In this document: in pieces, positions 17,360-25,813 of the stretch
Position numbering within the stretch: position 1 is the first letter of the stretch
Layout: each line of letters starts with the position of its first letter
Assembly: GCA_026713545.1 (NCBI GenBank)
Contig: JAPOOG010000014.1
Span: 1-42,888, forward strand
DNA length: 42,888 nt
Reading direction: 5' to 3'
DNA from: Bryobacterales bacterium
GTDB taxonomy: Bacteria > Acidobacteriota > Terriglobia > Bryobacterales > UBA6623
Program-made: the position numbers and the translations under genes
The notes under the pieces: model-generated
Seen by the model: the letters and a program-made list of their open reading frames with translations, nothing else
Databases searched by the model: none
What the model was told of the DNA's origin: nothing

Positions 17360-17842
17360 ATGAGAGATTACAACCCACTGAGCATTCTCAGGGAGCCCGA
17401 ACATCCGAAGTCGGACACACCCTTGGAGCCGCCGCGGACTAGTCAACCTGTGGCCACCACTCCGACCACCTCGCCGGAGGCCCCGTCGTCCGCGAACGGT
17501 GCGTTACCGAAGGAGTTCCCGCCGTTGGACCCTGCGCCCGGCAGTGTCGAGGAACGAGTGGCGGCTGCCATCAAGGAATGCTATGACCCGGAAATCCCGG
17601 TGAATATCTACGAACTCGGGCTCATCTACGCCATCGAAGTCAACGCCGAAGAGCACGCTAGGATTACGATGACGTTAACGGCCCCAAACTGCCCCGCCGC
17701 GCAGTCGCTACCGTTAGAAGTCCAAAGGAGGGTCGAGGTGGTGGAGGGCGTCAAGACGGCCGAGGTGGACATCACGTTCTTCCCGCAGTGGACGCCTGAC
17801 AAGATGAGCGATGCAGCAAAGTTGCAGTTGAATATTTTGTGA
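17360..17842 (+). CDS. SufT-like Fe-S assembly protein (DUF59/MIP18 family)
   Basis: A 160-residue protein with a Pro/Ser/Thr-rich, probably disordered N-terminal part (about 1-58) followed by a DUF59 domain. The core YDPEIPVNIYELGLIY (about 74-89) and the cysteine motif TAPNCPAA are those of SufT, which supports maturation of Fe-S proteins. The start follows the sufU stop by one base, so it belongs to the suf operon. The disordered leader is longer than in most stand-alone SufT proteins. Confidence 0.9.
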   Translation: MRDYNPLSILREPEHPKSDTPLEPPRTSQPVATTPTTSPEAPSSANGALPKEFPPLDPAPGSVEERVAAAIKECYDPEIPVNIYELGLIYAIEVNAEEHARITMTLTAPNCPAAQSLPLEVQRRVEVVEGVKTAEVDITFFPQWTPDKMSDAAKLQLNIL

Positions 17843-17883
17843 ACGGATATGAGCTGGATAGACCTTGCGAAAGCTGGTGACAC

Positions 17884-18384
17884 ATGTACTTTAGCGCGCA
17901 GGAAGAATACGGCCTACGTTGTCTTTTGAGATTGGCGGCGGCCGGCCCCAACGAAAGCCAGACAATCAACGAGATCAGCCGGGCGGAAGGAATTTCGGCG
18001 CCCTATGCCGCCAAGATGATGCGCATCCTGCGCTCCGGAGGCCTCGTCACAAGTGTTCGCGGACAGTCAGGCGGATATCGCCTGGCGCGCCCGGCCGTCG
18101 AAATCACCGTCAGCGAGACTCTCGGAGTGCTTGGCAGTCCGTTGTTCGAGGGTGAGTTCTGTGACAAGCACAGCGGCAACGAGGAGACCTGCACGCACTC
18201 GATTGACTGCTCGATTCGGTCGCTGTGGCGCGGCGTCCAACGGATCGTCGACAGAGTGCTCAGCCGCACGACGATTCAAGACTTGCTCCGCCAGGAACCA
18301 CAGATGGACGTATTCGTAAAGGATCTGGTGCTCTGGGCGACGGCCAATGAGCCGGCTCGAATTGAGGTGAGGCGCTTCGGATAG
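17884..18384 (+). CDS. Rrf2 family transcriptional regulator with three cysteines (IscR/SufR-like)
   Basis: An N-terminal winged helix (1-80, with YAAKMMRILRSGGLVTSVRG and the wing QSGGYRLARP) is followed by a loop with Cys93, Cys103 and Cys109 (C-x9-C-x5-C), spaced similarly to the Fe-S ligands of IscR. It probably senses cluster status and controls the operon. Unusually it lies near the 3' end, between sufT and mrp, rather than at the front, so it would act back on the sufB promoter about 6 kb upstream. A mild C-terminal extension follows (ATANEPARIEVRRFG). Confidence 0.9.
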   Translation: MYFSAQEEYGLRCLLRLAAAGPNESQTINEISRAEGISAPYAAKMMRILRSGGLVTSVRGQSGGYRLARPAVEITVSETLGVLGSPLFEGEFCDKHSGNEETCTHSIDCSIRSLWRGVQRIVDRVLSRTTIQDLLRQEPQMDVFVKDLVLWATANEPARIEVRRFG

Positions 18385-18393
18385 AGGTTCGTG

Positions 18394-19470
18394 ATGGTCA
18401 ACCAGGAAACAGTACAAGATGCGTTGAGGGTGGTAATCGACCCGGATCTGCGCCGCGATATCGTCTCCCTCGGCTTCGTGCAGAACCTCAAGGTCCACGC
18501 TGATCGAGTCGCTTTCACTTTGAAGCTGACTACGCCGGCTTGTCCCGTCAAGGACGAGCTCAGGAAGCAAGCTGAGGATGCCGTTCGATCAATCCCCGGT
18601 GTCGAGGCGGTTGAAGTCGACATGACGGCCGAAGTACGCCCCAACCCGGGTGCGATCGGTCGAGCAATGCTGCCCGGTGTAAAGAACATCATTCCCGTCG
18701 CCTCCGGCAAGGGCGGCGTCGGCAAGTCGACCGTCTCAGCTAACCTCGCCGTCGCACTGCGCCAGGCCGGCGCCGACGTCGGTCTTCTCGACGCTGATGT
18801 CTACGGCCCCAGTATCCCGATGATCATGGGAGCAACGGAACGTCCCATGCCCAGCGGAGGGAAAATCCAGCCCGTCGTGTGCCACGGCGTGCCGGTGATT
18901 TCGTCCGGCTTCTTTGTGCAGCCGGGACAGGCCGTCGTTTGGCGCGGACCGATGCTCGCAAAGATGGTCGAGCAGTTACTGGCCGGCGTGAACTGGGGCG
19001 AACTCGACTACCTCGTGATCGATCTGCCCCCGGGGACGGGCGACGTGCAGTTGACCCTCTGTCAGCGTATCCCGCTGACCGGAGCGGTCATCGTGACTAC
19101 GCCACAGCCCGTCGCCGTGAACATCGCCGAGAAGGCTGTTGCCATGTTCAATCAGCTCAAGACGCCCGTGCTGGGCGTGGTCGAAAATATGAGCTACTGG
19201 GAATCGAGCAAGACCGGCGAGCGCGAATTCATCTTCGGCGCCGGTGGCGCGGACCGCATCTCGCTCAAGTGGGACTTCCCCGTACTCGGCAAAGTCCCGC
19301 TCGCGACCACGGTGCGCGAGACCTCCGACGGAGGCCGGCCGATCGTCCTCGATGAACCCGAATCACCAGCAGCCGTTGCCTTCACCGAGTGCGCCCAGAA
19401 CTTGGCGGCGCAAGTCAGTATTCACAACCTCAAATCGGAAACCGACGATTTGGTGAAAATCACTTTCTGA
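18394..19470 (+). CDS. Mrp/ApbC family P-loop ATPase (Fe-S carrier) lacking the CxxC motif
   Basis: A 358-residue Mrp/NBP35-type protein. An N-terminal DUF59 domain (about 5-80; its one Cys is in TTPACPVKDEL) is followed by the deviant Walker A GKGGVGKST (105-113), LLDADVYGPSIP, VIDLPPGTGD and TPQPVAV. In most Mrp proteins a CPxC motif follows NMSYF; here the stretch is NMSYWESSKTGEREFIFG with no cysteine, so the usual bridging-cluster ligands are absent. ATG 18394 has AGAGG upstream; GTG 18391 would add one residue. It is the eighth gene of the suf operon. Confidence 0.93.
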   Translation: MVNQETVQDALRVVIDPDLRRDIVSLGFVQNLKVHADRVAFTLKLTTPACPVKDELRKQAEDAVRSIPGVEAVEVDMTAEVRPNPGAIGRAMLPGVKNIIPVASGKGGVGKSTVSANLAVALRQAGADVGLLDADVYGPSIPMIMGATERPMPSGGKIQPVVCHGVPVISSGFFVQPGQAVVWRGPMLAKMVEQLLAGVNWGELDYLVIDLPPGTGDVQLTLCQRIPLTGAVIVTTPQPVAVNIAEKAVAMFNQLKTPVLGVVENMSYWESSKTGEREFIFGAGGADRISLKWDFPVLGKVPLATTVRETSDGGRPIVLDEPESPAAVAFTECAQNLAAQVSIHNLKSETDDLVKITF

Positions 19471-19609
19471 CGGTGCAGAGGGCTCTGCTGAATGAATAGG
19501 ATGTACAAGCTTGCTCGGCGACATCTCGGCAGGGTTTTGCGGGAGGCCGGTACGGACGAATCCATTTCAGGTCGAGGAAGGGTGTTCCAGAAAGCGTTGC
19601 AGGCCGAAA

Positions 19610-19921
19610 ATGAGAGCTCCTGAACCACCTCGTCCAATCGAAATCGGCCGCGCCAACGAACACGACGTCAAAATCCGCTGGAAGGACGGCGCCGAAGCCG
19701 TCTATCCGGCGCGTCTGCTTCGTCTCGAGTGTCCCTGTGCCAACTGCGTAGATGAGTTGACGGGCCGCAAACTTATCCAGGAAGGCGTTATCGCAGAAGA
19801 TGTTCACCCAGCCGGCATCGACCCCGTCGGACGTTATGCCATCCAGATTTACTGGTCCGACGGCCACCAGACGGGCATTTATACTTGGGAACGCCTTTAC
19901 GACTTGATGCGGAAGTTGTGA
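19610..19921 (+). CDS. DUF971 (GBBH-like N-terminal domain) protein
   Basis: A small soluble protein of 103 aa. It contains VKIRWKDGAEAVYPARLLRL, the zinc/Fe-S-like motif ECPCANCVDELTGR, and WSDGHQTGIYTWERLYDL, all typical of DUF971, which resembles the N-terminal domain of gamma-butyrobetaine hydroxylase. DUF971 genes often sit next to mrp, so a role in Fe-S trafficking is likely, though unproven. ATG 19610 is chosen since the 33 codons upstream in the same frame look non-coding. It ends four bases from the convergent DUF3500 gene. Confidence 0.85.
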   Translation: MRAPEPPRPIEIGRANEHDVKIRWKDGAEAVYPARLLRLECPCANCVDELTGRKLIQEGVIAEDVHPAGIDPVGRYAIQIYWSDGHQTGIYTWERLYDLMRKL

Positions 19922-19924
19922 AGA

Positions 19925-21064
19925 TCAGTCGGCGGCTTCGACTTGCGTCCTCAGGCCATGGTCGAAGCGGCGGTGGTGCATCGCGAGGACATCGAGCCCG
20001 AAGTCACCCTTATAGTCGCGCCACACTGAGTGGCTGTGATTACTGAGGTTCTGCGTATTGTCGTACTCGATGAGGAATGTCGGAGCCTGAACACGGTAGT
20101 AGTTGCCGTTGTGCTCACGGTTGCCGGTCGTCGGGCCGCCGATCACGACAGGCTTCGGCTTTGGACGCCTCACACGGCCTGCCCATGCGAACAGAAGCTG
20201 ATCGCGCGGCGTTTCCTCAGCGAACTTCATCCGTGCGGCAGCGACTTCCGCAGGCATGTTGAGGGCGTATTCGGCGATCAGGTTCATTAGTAGATCAAAC
20301 TGTAGAGGGGTCATCTCCGAAGCTGGCAGGCCCTTGCCGGCGTCCTCCAACTCGGCTCGTGTATCCGCCATCGTCAATATATCGTAGGGAGCAATTTCGT
20401 TAATGAGGGCCTTCTTTTTCTGCTTCTCGTCGAGCGAATTCATCAGGTCGGCGGCGAAGTCTTCTTCATCCTTGAGAGCGATCATGCCCTTGTGAGGCCC
20501 TTGCGCCACTTCATGAGGATTGGCCCCGAAAAAAGTCGGTGTCGTCGAAATCAACTCGCCGTTCTGGATCGTGTAGTGTAGCGAGAGGTGATGCCCCTCG
20601 ACGCGCCAGCCCCAGGTGCCGGTCGCTGACGGTTCCCCGAAGATCGTGAAGTGAAAGCCGTCGGCATCACGGTGTCCTGTCGTGTCGTCTTCGATGACGC
20701 GAACAATCTCCTCGAGCGTCATCACGTCGACCGCCTTGAGATAACCCTGCTTGCTGAGACCGCTGCTGAGCAGTCCATGCGCCAAGTGGCGTTGCTTGGG
20801 ATCCATGTCCGCGAACGTAATGCCGTTGCGGGCGTAGCCGTGTTCTTGCGTAAATCCGCCTTCGGGGAAGTAGTGCCAATTGGTGCGGTCCGGAGTGTCG
20901 AACTTGAAGACCGTGTGAGGAAGCTGGAATTTGTCAAGAGAATCGATCAGCCTCTGTGCCGTCTCGGTCATCATGACTTCCGTTTTGGCGGCCTCGTAGG
21001 CAACCGTAAGCGCCGTTGCGCCAAGAAAGAGAACAAGTAGACGAAGTTTCAAGTTCTTGTCCAT
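19925..21064 (-). CDS. DUF3500 family exported protein, 379 aa
   Basis: A signal peptide (LKLRLLVLFLGATALTVAYE) is followed by a DUF3500 domain: GYLKAVDVMTLEEIVRVIED, TWGWRVEGHHLSLHYTI, TPTFFGANPHEVAQGP, and the C-terminal IEYDNTQN with HSHSVWRDYKGDFG. The family's function is unknown; its conserved His/Asp/Asn residues suggest a metal-dependent or hydrolytic role. ATG 21064 is decided by GGAGGA eight bases upstream; the frame is open further up but without a ribosome binding site. It lies about 200 bases downstream of the CocE/NonD pair on the same strand. Confidence 0.85.
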   Translation of the reverse strand: MDKNLKLRLLVLFLGATALTVAYEAAKTEVMMTETAQRLIDSLDKFQLPHTVFKFDTPDRTNWHYFPEGGFTQEHGYARNGITFADMDPKQRHLAHGLLSSGLSKQGYLKAVDVMTLEEIVRVIEDDTTGHRDADGFHFTIFGEPSATGTWGWRVEGHHLSLHYTIQNGELISTTPTFFGANPHEVAQGPHKGMIALKDEEDFAADLMNSLDEKQKKKALINEIAPYDILTMADTRAELEDAGKGLPASEMTPLQFDLLMNLIAEYALNMPAEVAAARMKFAEETPRDQLLFAWAGRVRRPKPKPVVIGGPTTGNREHNGNYYRVQAPTFLIEYDNTQNLSNHSHSVWRDYKGDFGLDVLAMHHRRFDHGLRTQVEAAD

Positions 21065-21183
21065 GGAGATCCTCCGATCCTGGATGAAGTCTCGCTCAAT
21101 TATACCGCTATTCCGCTGGGCACAAAACGCGGATGAGCGGAAGAAGTGGAGTACGTTTCGGCTCAAACCGGCGACCTTCGGAA

Positions 21184-21197
21184 TACTGATTGGTATC
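21184..21197 (-). promoter_or_regulatory. Candidate dyad operator ATAC-N6-GTAT
   Basis: ATACTGATTGGTAT stands about 120 bases upstream of the DUF3500 start codon and shares 13 bases with the region before sufB. It may be a binding site or a chance match. Confidence 0.2.
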
Positions 21198-21267
21198 GGT
21201 CAGGCTGATTTACCGGGTGTAATTTACGACGACGTCAGGGGCAAACAGTAATCACGGTGATGAGGGT

Positions 21268-23370
21268 TCAGTTGAGCTTTCGGGGGACAGTGACGGACCA
21301 GCTTTTGTTGAAGTGGCGCATTCCGTTCACCGTAATATCCACTTCGACCATATGGTGATAGGCGGCTTTGTCACTGGCAAGCGTGGAATGGGCGCTGACG
21401 TTCACCTCGGCATTGAGCAGAGGAACGGGAAACTCGTAGCTGGATCGGATGACAGCCTCGGCGGGATCTCTTTGTGAGACCGTAAAACTCGACCGGTTGA
21501 CTCCTCTGACCGGTGTGCCCGACGGGCTGTTGAAGCTGCTGGTTGTGGTAAGGTTCACGAGGTCCTGCGTGACCGTGTGCTCGGCACGCGGCACGTCCTC
21601 GAGTTTCGGGTCCGGATGCGGTGACGGCTTGAAGTCGGGCTCGGGCAGTTTCGGATTCTGCTCCGGTACGATCGGAAGTGTCAGGTGCGAGGATTGCCGC
21701 GCGCCTCGGTAGACGGCATTCACCGCCGGCTTTCCGGCCGGCCAGGCGTTCTGGAAGTCCGAACTGGTGACGTTCACGCGAATGCGGTGACCCTTTTCGA
21801 AGACGTAGGCCGTCGACTTCAGTTCAAACTTCAACTCGTAGACTTGACCCGGCTCAAGCGCCTTGGGATTGGTGTGGGAATCGCGGTGAGTCGCCAGCAG
21901 TCCACTGTCGGTGACGAGCTTGGAGGTGCCATCCGGAGCAACATCGCAGAGCTTGACAGCGAAGTAGGCGGTGTCAGCGGAGGACGAGACGTACAGCGTC
22001 GCCTCAGGTTCTCCCGTGACCTCCGTGTCTTCTTCCAGCGGTGCCGTCGTGTAGCTGAGTGAATATGCCTCATCGATTCGCTGATCGAGAGGCATGGCCC
22101 ATGGAGTGATATTTCCCCTTCCGTGCCTGCCTGCTGCGATACCCACGGCCGGATGGTACTCGTAACTGTCGTTGGTGTAGCTGGCCTCCTCGGGTGCCTC
22201 CGTCCCCAGCTCCCAGTCAGGCTGGAAGTACATCGGAGTATTGTTCGCCCGGGCGAGCGGCCATGTGCTCTCGTTGCGCCAGAAGCCGTTTTCTTCGAGG
22301 TAGATCGGTGCCGGTTCCTTGTATTTGCGGATGAAGAGAGTCACCGGAGGCTCGTCCATCACGCCCGTGTCAAGGTCCTTGAGCCAGTAATCAAACCACT
22401 TCAGGTACTCGTAGCGGCTATCCACTCGCGGACCGGGGAGGGCCAACTTTTCTTCGGGGTAATAATGGCCCCAGGGTCCCACCCAGGCCTTCTTGGGGAC
22501 GTTGAGGTTTGAAAAGGCCTTCAACAGAGGCGTCGCGTACCAGTCGGCCCATCCGCCGACTACAAACACGGCGCACTTGACGCGGTTGTAGCCCGGCTGC
22601 AAAGAGCGCCTCTCCCAGTATGGGCCGTGGAGGATGTTCTCGATGTAACTGATGCTCCACGGTTCGCTCTCGTCCAGGCGTTCCTGCCAGATCTCCGACC
22701 ACTTGGCACCGACGATGTCGATGTCAGGGGGAGCGAAGTTGTAGGCCGTCATCAAGGGGCCGTAGCTCTCAAACATGTAGGGTCGGATGGCGCCGCCCGG
22801 GTTAGTCCAGTCGGTGTAGACATCGTGGTTTGCCGAACGCACGATGATGGCCTTCAAAGCAGGCGGGTTTTGCACGGCAACCTGCCACTGCACGACCGCG
22901 CTGTAGGATTTGCCCAGCATCCCGACCTTGCCGGTGCACCAGGGCTGCCTGGCGATCCACTCGACTATCGTGTAGGCGTCTTGGCGTTCTTCGTCGGAAT
23001 AGATATCGGTGCTGTAGCCTCCCGAGTTGCCGGTGCCGCGGACATCAAACTGGACGATGACGTACCCGCGCTCGGCCAAATAGGGAACGGGTGGCGGGTA
23101 CTCGTCGTTGTAGTCCGGGAGTGGCTTGGCGATACGGCGGTAGGGGTTGTACTCCATGATCGCCGGGAACTGTCCTTCGGCATCAGGGCGGGTGATCTTG
23201 ACGGCCAACTCCACTCCATCGCGCATCGGCACACGAACGTCCGGGATGATCTTTACCTTGTATTTCGCTTCAGAGACAGCGGCCTGAGTGGTCATGGTGA
23301 TCGTGATTGTGGCAAAGACAGTTGCGATGAGGCGGAGCTTTGCCAGGCCCGACATATCTTTATTCCCCAT
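21268..23370 (-). CDS. CocE/NonD family secreted hydrolase, paralogue 1, 700 aa
   Basis: An alpha/beta-hydrolase of the cocaine esterase / X-Pro dipeptidyl-peptidase-like family, probably cleaving ester or amide bonds of small acylated or peptide compounds. A signal peptide (about 8-31) is followed by RDGVELAVKITRPDAEGQFP and the oxyanion-region Tyr in YNPYRR. The nucleophile is Ser155 in GKSYSA (usual GxSYxG; the final Gly is Ala here). The catalytic Asp is probably in GGWADWY and the His in GPWGHYY. The C-terminal jelly-roll domain starts near ITPWAMPLDQRIDEA. A second start, ATG 23355, has GGGGA upstream. It is clearly a tandem duplicate of the next gene. Confidence 0.92.
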   Translation of the reverse strand: MGNKDMSGLAKLRLIATVFATITITMTTQAAVSEAKYKVKIIPDVRVPMRDGVELAVKITRPDAEGQFPAIMEYNPYRRIAKPLPDYNDEYPPPVPYLAERGYVIVQFDVRGTGNSGGYSTDIYSDEERQDAYTIVEWIARQPWCTGKVGMLGKSYSAVVQWQVAVQNPPALKAIIVRSANHDVYTDWTNPGGAIRPYMFESYGPLMTAYNFAPPDIDIVGAKWSEIWQERLDESEPWSISYIENILHGPYWERRSLQPGYNRVKCAVFVVGGWADWYATPLLKAFSNLNVPKKAWVGPWGHYYPEEKLALPGPRVDSRYEYLKWFDYWLKDLDTGVMDEPPVTLFIRKYKEPAPIYLEENGFWRNESTWPLARANNTPMYFQPDWELGTEAPEEASYTNDSYEYHPAVGIAAGRHGRGNITPWAMPLDQRIDEAYSLSYTTAPLEEDTEVTGEPEATLYVSSSADTAYFAVKLCDVAPDGTSKLVTDSGLLATHRDSHTNPKALEPGQVYELKFELKSTAYVFEKGHRIRVNVTSSDFQNAWPAGKPAVNAVYRGARQSSHLTLPIVPEQNPKLPEPDFKPSPHPDPKLEDVPRAEHTVTQDLVNLTTTSSFNSPSGTPVRGVNRSSFTVSQRDPAEAVIRSSYEFPVPLLNAEVNVSAHSTLASDKAAYHHMVEVDITVNGMRHFNKSWSVTVPRKLN

Positions 23371-23451
23371 TGTGCATTGGAAGATCGTCTTGACCGGGCT
23401 GTTGTGTCCTCTCGAAAACGGTAAGGTAGGCGGGCTTCGACCGGCGTTGGT

Positions 23452-25557
23452 TCAGTTAAGCCTGCGCGGAACCGAGACACGCCAACTCTTGTTGAAGTGC
23501 GGCTTACCTTGGACGGTCACCTCGACTTGGGTCAGGAACCGGAACGAGGTAATGTCGCTGACTAGTGTTTCGCTGGACTCGACGATGATCTCTCCCTCCG
23601 CGCCGTTCAGAGTCAACCTGCATCCGGCCCGCATCGAGGCTTCCGCCGGATTGGCCTTTGAAACGGTGTAAATGGAGGAGATGTACCGCCCGGTCTGCCT
23701 GCGGCCGTCATCACTTTCCCCATTCCTCTGTGCCATCAAGTGAACCGTGACGGTGTCGCTGACCAAGTCACGTGTGATCTCATGCTTTACGGTATTCAGA
23801 TCCTCCAGCTTGGGTGCAGGACGCGGCGAGGGTTTGAATTCGGGCGTGGGCAGCTTCGGGTCCTGAGCTGGTGTGATGGGCAAGACGACATATGACGTGT
23901 TGCGGCCGCCACGATGGATCTTGTTGACGGCCTCTTCCGCAACCGGCCAGGCGTTCTGGAAGTCAGCACTGGCGATGTCCACCCGGATACGATGGCCCTT
24001 GGGGAACACATAGGCTACGAATTTGAGAGGGATGCGCAGCTCGTAGATTTCGCTAGGCTCAAGGGGTTCAGGGACGGCATGAGAATTTCGGTGCGAAGCC
24101 AGCAGTCCTTCGTCCGCAATCCACTTCGAAGTGCCGTCCGGCGCAACATCGGTCAGTTTGACATGGAAATAGGCGCTGGTCGCGGATGAGCTGACGTACA
24201 AAACAGCGATCGGCTCGCCTATTGTTTCCACGTCTTCTTCAAGAGGCGGCGTCGTGTAGGTCAACGACAATGCTTCGTCAGTGCGTTGGTCAATGGCCAT
24301 ACCCCAGGGAAGGACCCCCCCTCCCCAGTAAATGCCGGATGTCGCTCCGACAGTGGGATCGTAAGTGTACTGGTCGGCCTCTTCGGGAGCCGAAGCGGAG
24401 GAGTCCTCACTCAGCAGTCCATCTGCGTGTAGATACATCGGCGTATTGTCGTTGCGCGCCGGCGGCCACTCGTTCTCGAAACGCCAAAACCCGTTGTCAT
24501 CGATGTACATGGCAGGTTCGGGTTCCTTGTACTCCTTCACGAACAGGGTCACGGGAGGCTCATCCATCACACCGGTATCCATCCCCTTGAGCCAGTGGTC
24601 GTACCATTTGAGCAGCTCGTGTCTACCATCGATCCGAGGCCCGGGCACGGCCATTTCCGGCCACCAGTGCCCCCAGGGTCCGACCAGGACTTTCTTGGGA
24701 ACCTCGAGATTGGCGAAAGCGCGGAGGATCGGAGTGGGATAGACGTCCGCCCAACCACTCCAAAGAAGCGTGGGGACCTTCACACGGCTGTAGTCGGGTT
24801 GCAGCGAACGGTCGGTCCAGTAGGAGCCGTGAACCGGATGAGTAATGTAGCCAATGCCCCAGGGGCGATTGTTGGCGAGGCGCTCTTCCCAAATCTCGGT
24901 CCACTTCTGACCGACAAGGTCGATATCGGGCGGCGCGAAATTGAAAGCCGCCATCAGAGGGGAATAGGTGTCGAACATGTACGGCCGCAGCGAGCCGCCC
25001 GGGTAGACCCAGTCGAGATATACATCATCGTTGGAGGAGCCCACGACCAGCGTCTTGAGATGCGGCGGGGTCTTAATGCCGACCTGCCATTGCACCACAC
25101 CGCCATAGGAGTAGCCCCACATACCGACACCGCCATCGCACCAGGGTTGGGCTGCAATCCATTCGACCATGTCGTAGGCGTCGTTTTGCTCCTTCTCGGA
25201 GTAGATGTCCTGACTTGAACCTCCGGAGTTGCCGGTGCCGCGGACGTCGTAATAGACAACCGCATAGCCGCGTTCCGCGAAATAACTTGGGCCATGAATG
25301 GTGTTGCTATACTTCTCCTCGTCGTAGGAGGATTTTACGTGGCTCAAAGTGCGATACGGCGTGTAGTTCATGATTGCGGGGAATTGACCCTCCGCGTCGG
25401 GCCGCACGACAACCGCGCCAAGCTCCACGCCGTCCCGCATTACGGGCCGTACGGTTCGGTCGATCTTGACTTTGTACCGCGGTTGTGAGAGAGCACCCAA
25501 TGCCGTTGCCGTGAGCAAGGAAACCAGAATGAACCGCACCGCATGTTGAACAATCAT
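23452..25557 (-). CDS. CocE/NonD family secreted hydrolase, paralogue 2, 701 aa
   Basis: It has the same architecture as its neighbour at 21268: signal peptide (about 5-24), alpha/beta-hydrolase with Ser150 in GYSYGG, Asp in WSGWADVYPT, His in LVGPWGHWWPE, then the C-terminal beta-domain (PWGMAIDQRTDEALSL). The start ATG 25557 is decided by AGGAGG ten bases upstream; ATG 25566 lies directly against that site and is too close. The two genes are 81 bases apart and probably form one transcript with DUF3500. It is divergent from the symporter cluster, sharing an 82-base intergenic space. Confidence 0.92.
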   Translation of the reverse strand: MIVQHAVRFILVSLLTATALGALSQPRYKVKIDRTVRPVMRDGVELGAVVVRPDAEGQFPAIMNYTPYRTLSHVKSSYDEEKYSNTIHGPSYFAERGYAVVYYDVRGTGNSGGSSQDIYSEKEQNDAYDMVEWIAAQPWCDGGVGMWGYSYGGVVQWQVGIKTPPHLKTLVVGSSNDDVYLDWVYPGGSLRPYMFDTYSPLMAAFNFAPPDIDLVGQKWTEIWEERLANNRPWGIGYITHPVHGSYWTDRSLQPDYSRVKVPTLLWSGWADVYPTPILRAFANLEVPKKVLVGPWGHWWPEMAVPGPRIDGRHELLKWYDHWLKGMDTGVMDEPPVTLFVKEYKEPEPAMYIDDNGFWRFENEWPPARNDNTPMYLHADGLLSEDSSASAPEEADQYTYDPTVGATSGIYWGGGVLPWGMAIDQRTDEALSLTYTTPPLEEDVETIGEPIAVLYVSSSATSAYFHVKLTDVAPDGTSKWIADEGLLASHRNSHAVPEPLEPSEIYELRIPLKFVAYVFPKGHRIRVDIASADFQNAWPVAEEAVNKIHRGGRNTSYVVLPITPAQDPKLPTPEFKPSPRPAPKLEDLNTVKHEITRDLVSDTVTVHLMAQRNGESDDGRRQTGRYISSIYTVSKANPAEASMRAGCRLTLNGAEGEIIVESSETLVSDITSFRFLTQVEVTVQGKPHFNKSWRVSVPRRLN

Positions 25558-25581
25558 CAATATCATTCCTCCTAGCGCGCT

Positions 25582-25587
25582 ATTGTA
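25582..25587 (-). promoter_or_regulatory. Candidate -10 element for the CocE/NonD pair
   Basis: The minus strand reads TACAAT 25 bases before the start codon at 25557, with the AGGAGG ribosome binding site between. No convincing -35 box is seen, so an activator would be needed or the call is wrong. Confidence 0.3.
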
Positions 25588-25639
25588 GAACAGTCCTCTT
25601 GGCTCGTATGCCGTCGTCCGACCGCAGGGAGATAGTGCA

Positions 25640-25813
25640 TTGAAAATAAGCGACTCAACCCGGTTCGCAGACAGCGGCCGATACGACGACAGCGAGCTCG
25701 ACCGGATGGACCGGGTGGCTACTCCCAGGTTCAATCCCTGGTTGGCGCTGATTCTGCTGATGTCAGGAGGTTTTCTTTACATCTGGATCTGGGGAGCATT
25801 GCTGCGGGGATAG
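25640..25813 (+). CDS. Small single-span membrane protein upstream of the symporter, 57 aa
   Basis: A TTG start with AGGGAG eight bases upstream opens a 57-codon frame. A hydrophilic, acidic N-terminal part (about 1-33, with several Asp) is followed by one membrane helix (LALILLMSGGFLYIWIWGALL) and a basic end RG. Its TAG directly abuts the symporter ATG, so translation is very likely coupled. By position and shape it recalls the small DUF4212-type subunits that accompany some sodium:solute symporters, though no sequence family can be asserted. An internal ATG at 25706 would give a shorter peptide with the same helix. Confidence 0.6.
   Translation: MKISDSTRFADSGRYDDSELDRMDRVATPRFNPWLALILLMSGGFLYIWIWGALLRG

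Noticed and set aside
25731-25753. tRNA-like T-arm (CCAGG-TTCAATC-CCTGG)
   Set aside because: The arm is perfect, but no acceptor, D or anticodon stems can be drawn at the right distances and no upstream partner for the acceptor strand exists; it lies within the small membrane protein frame.
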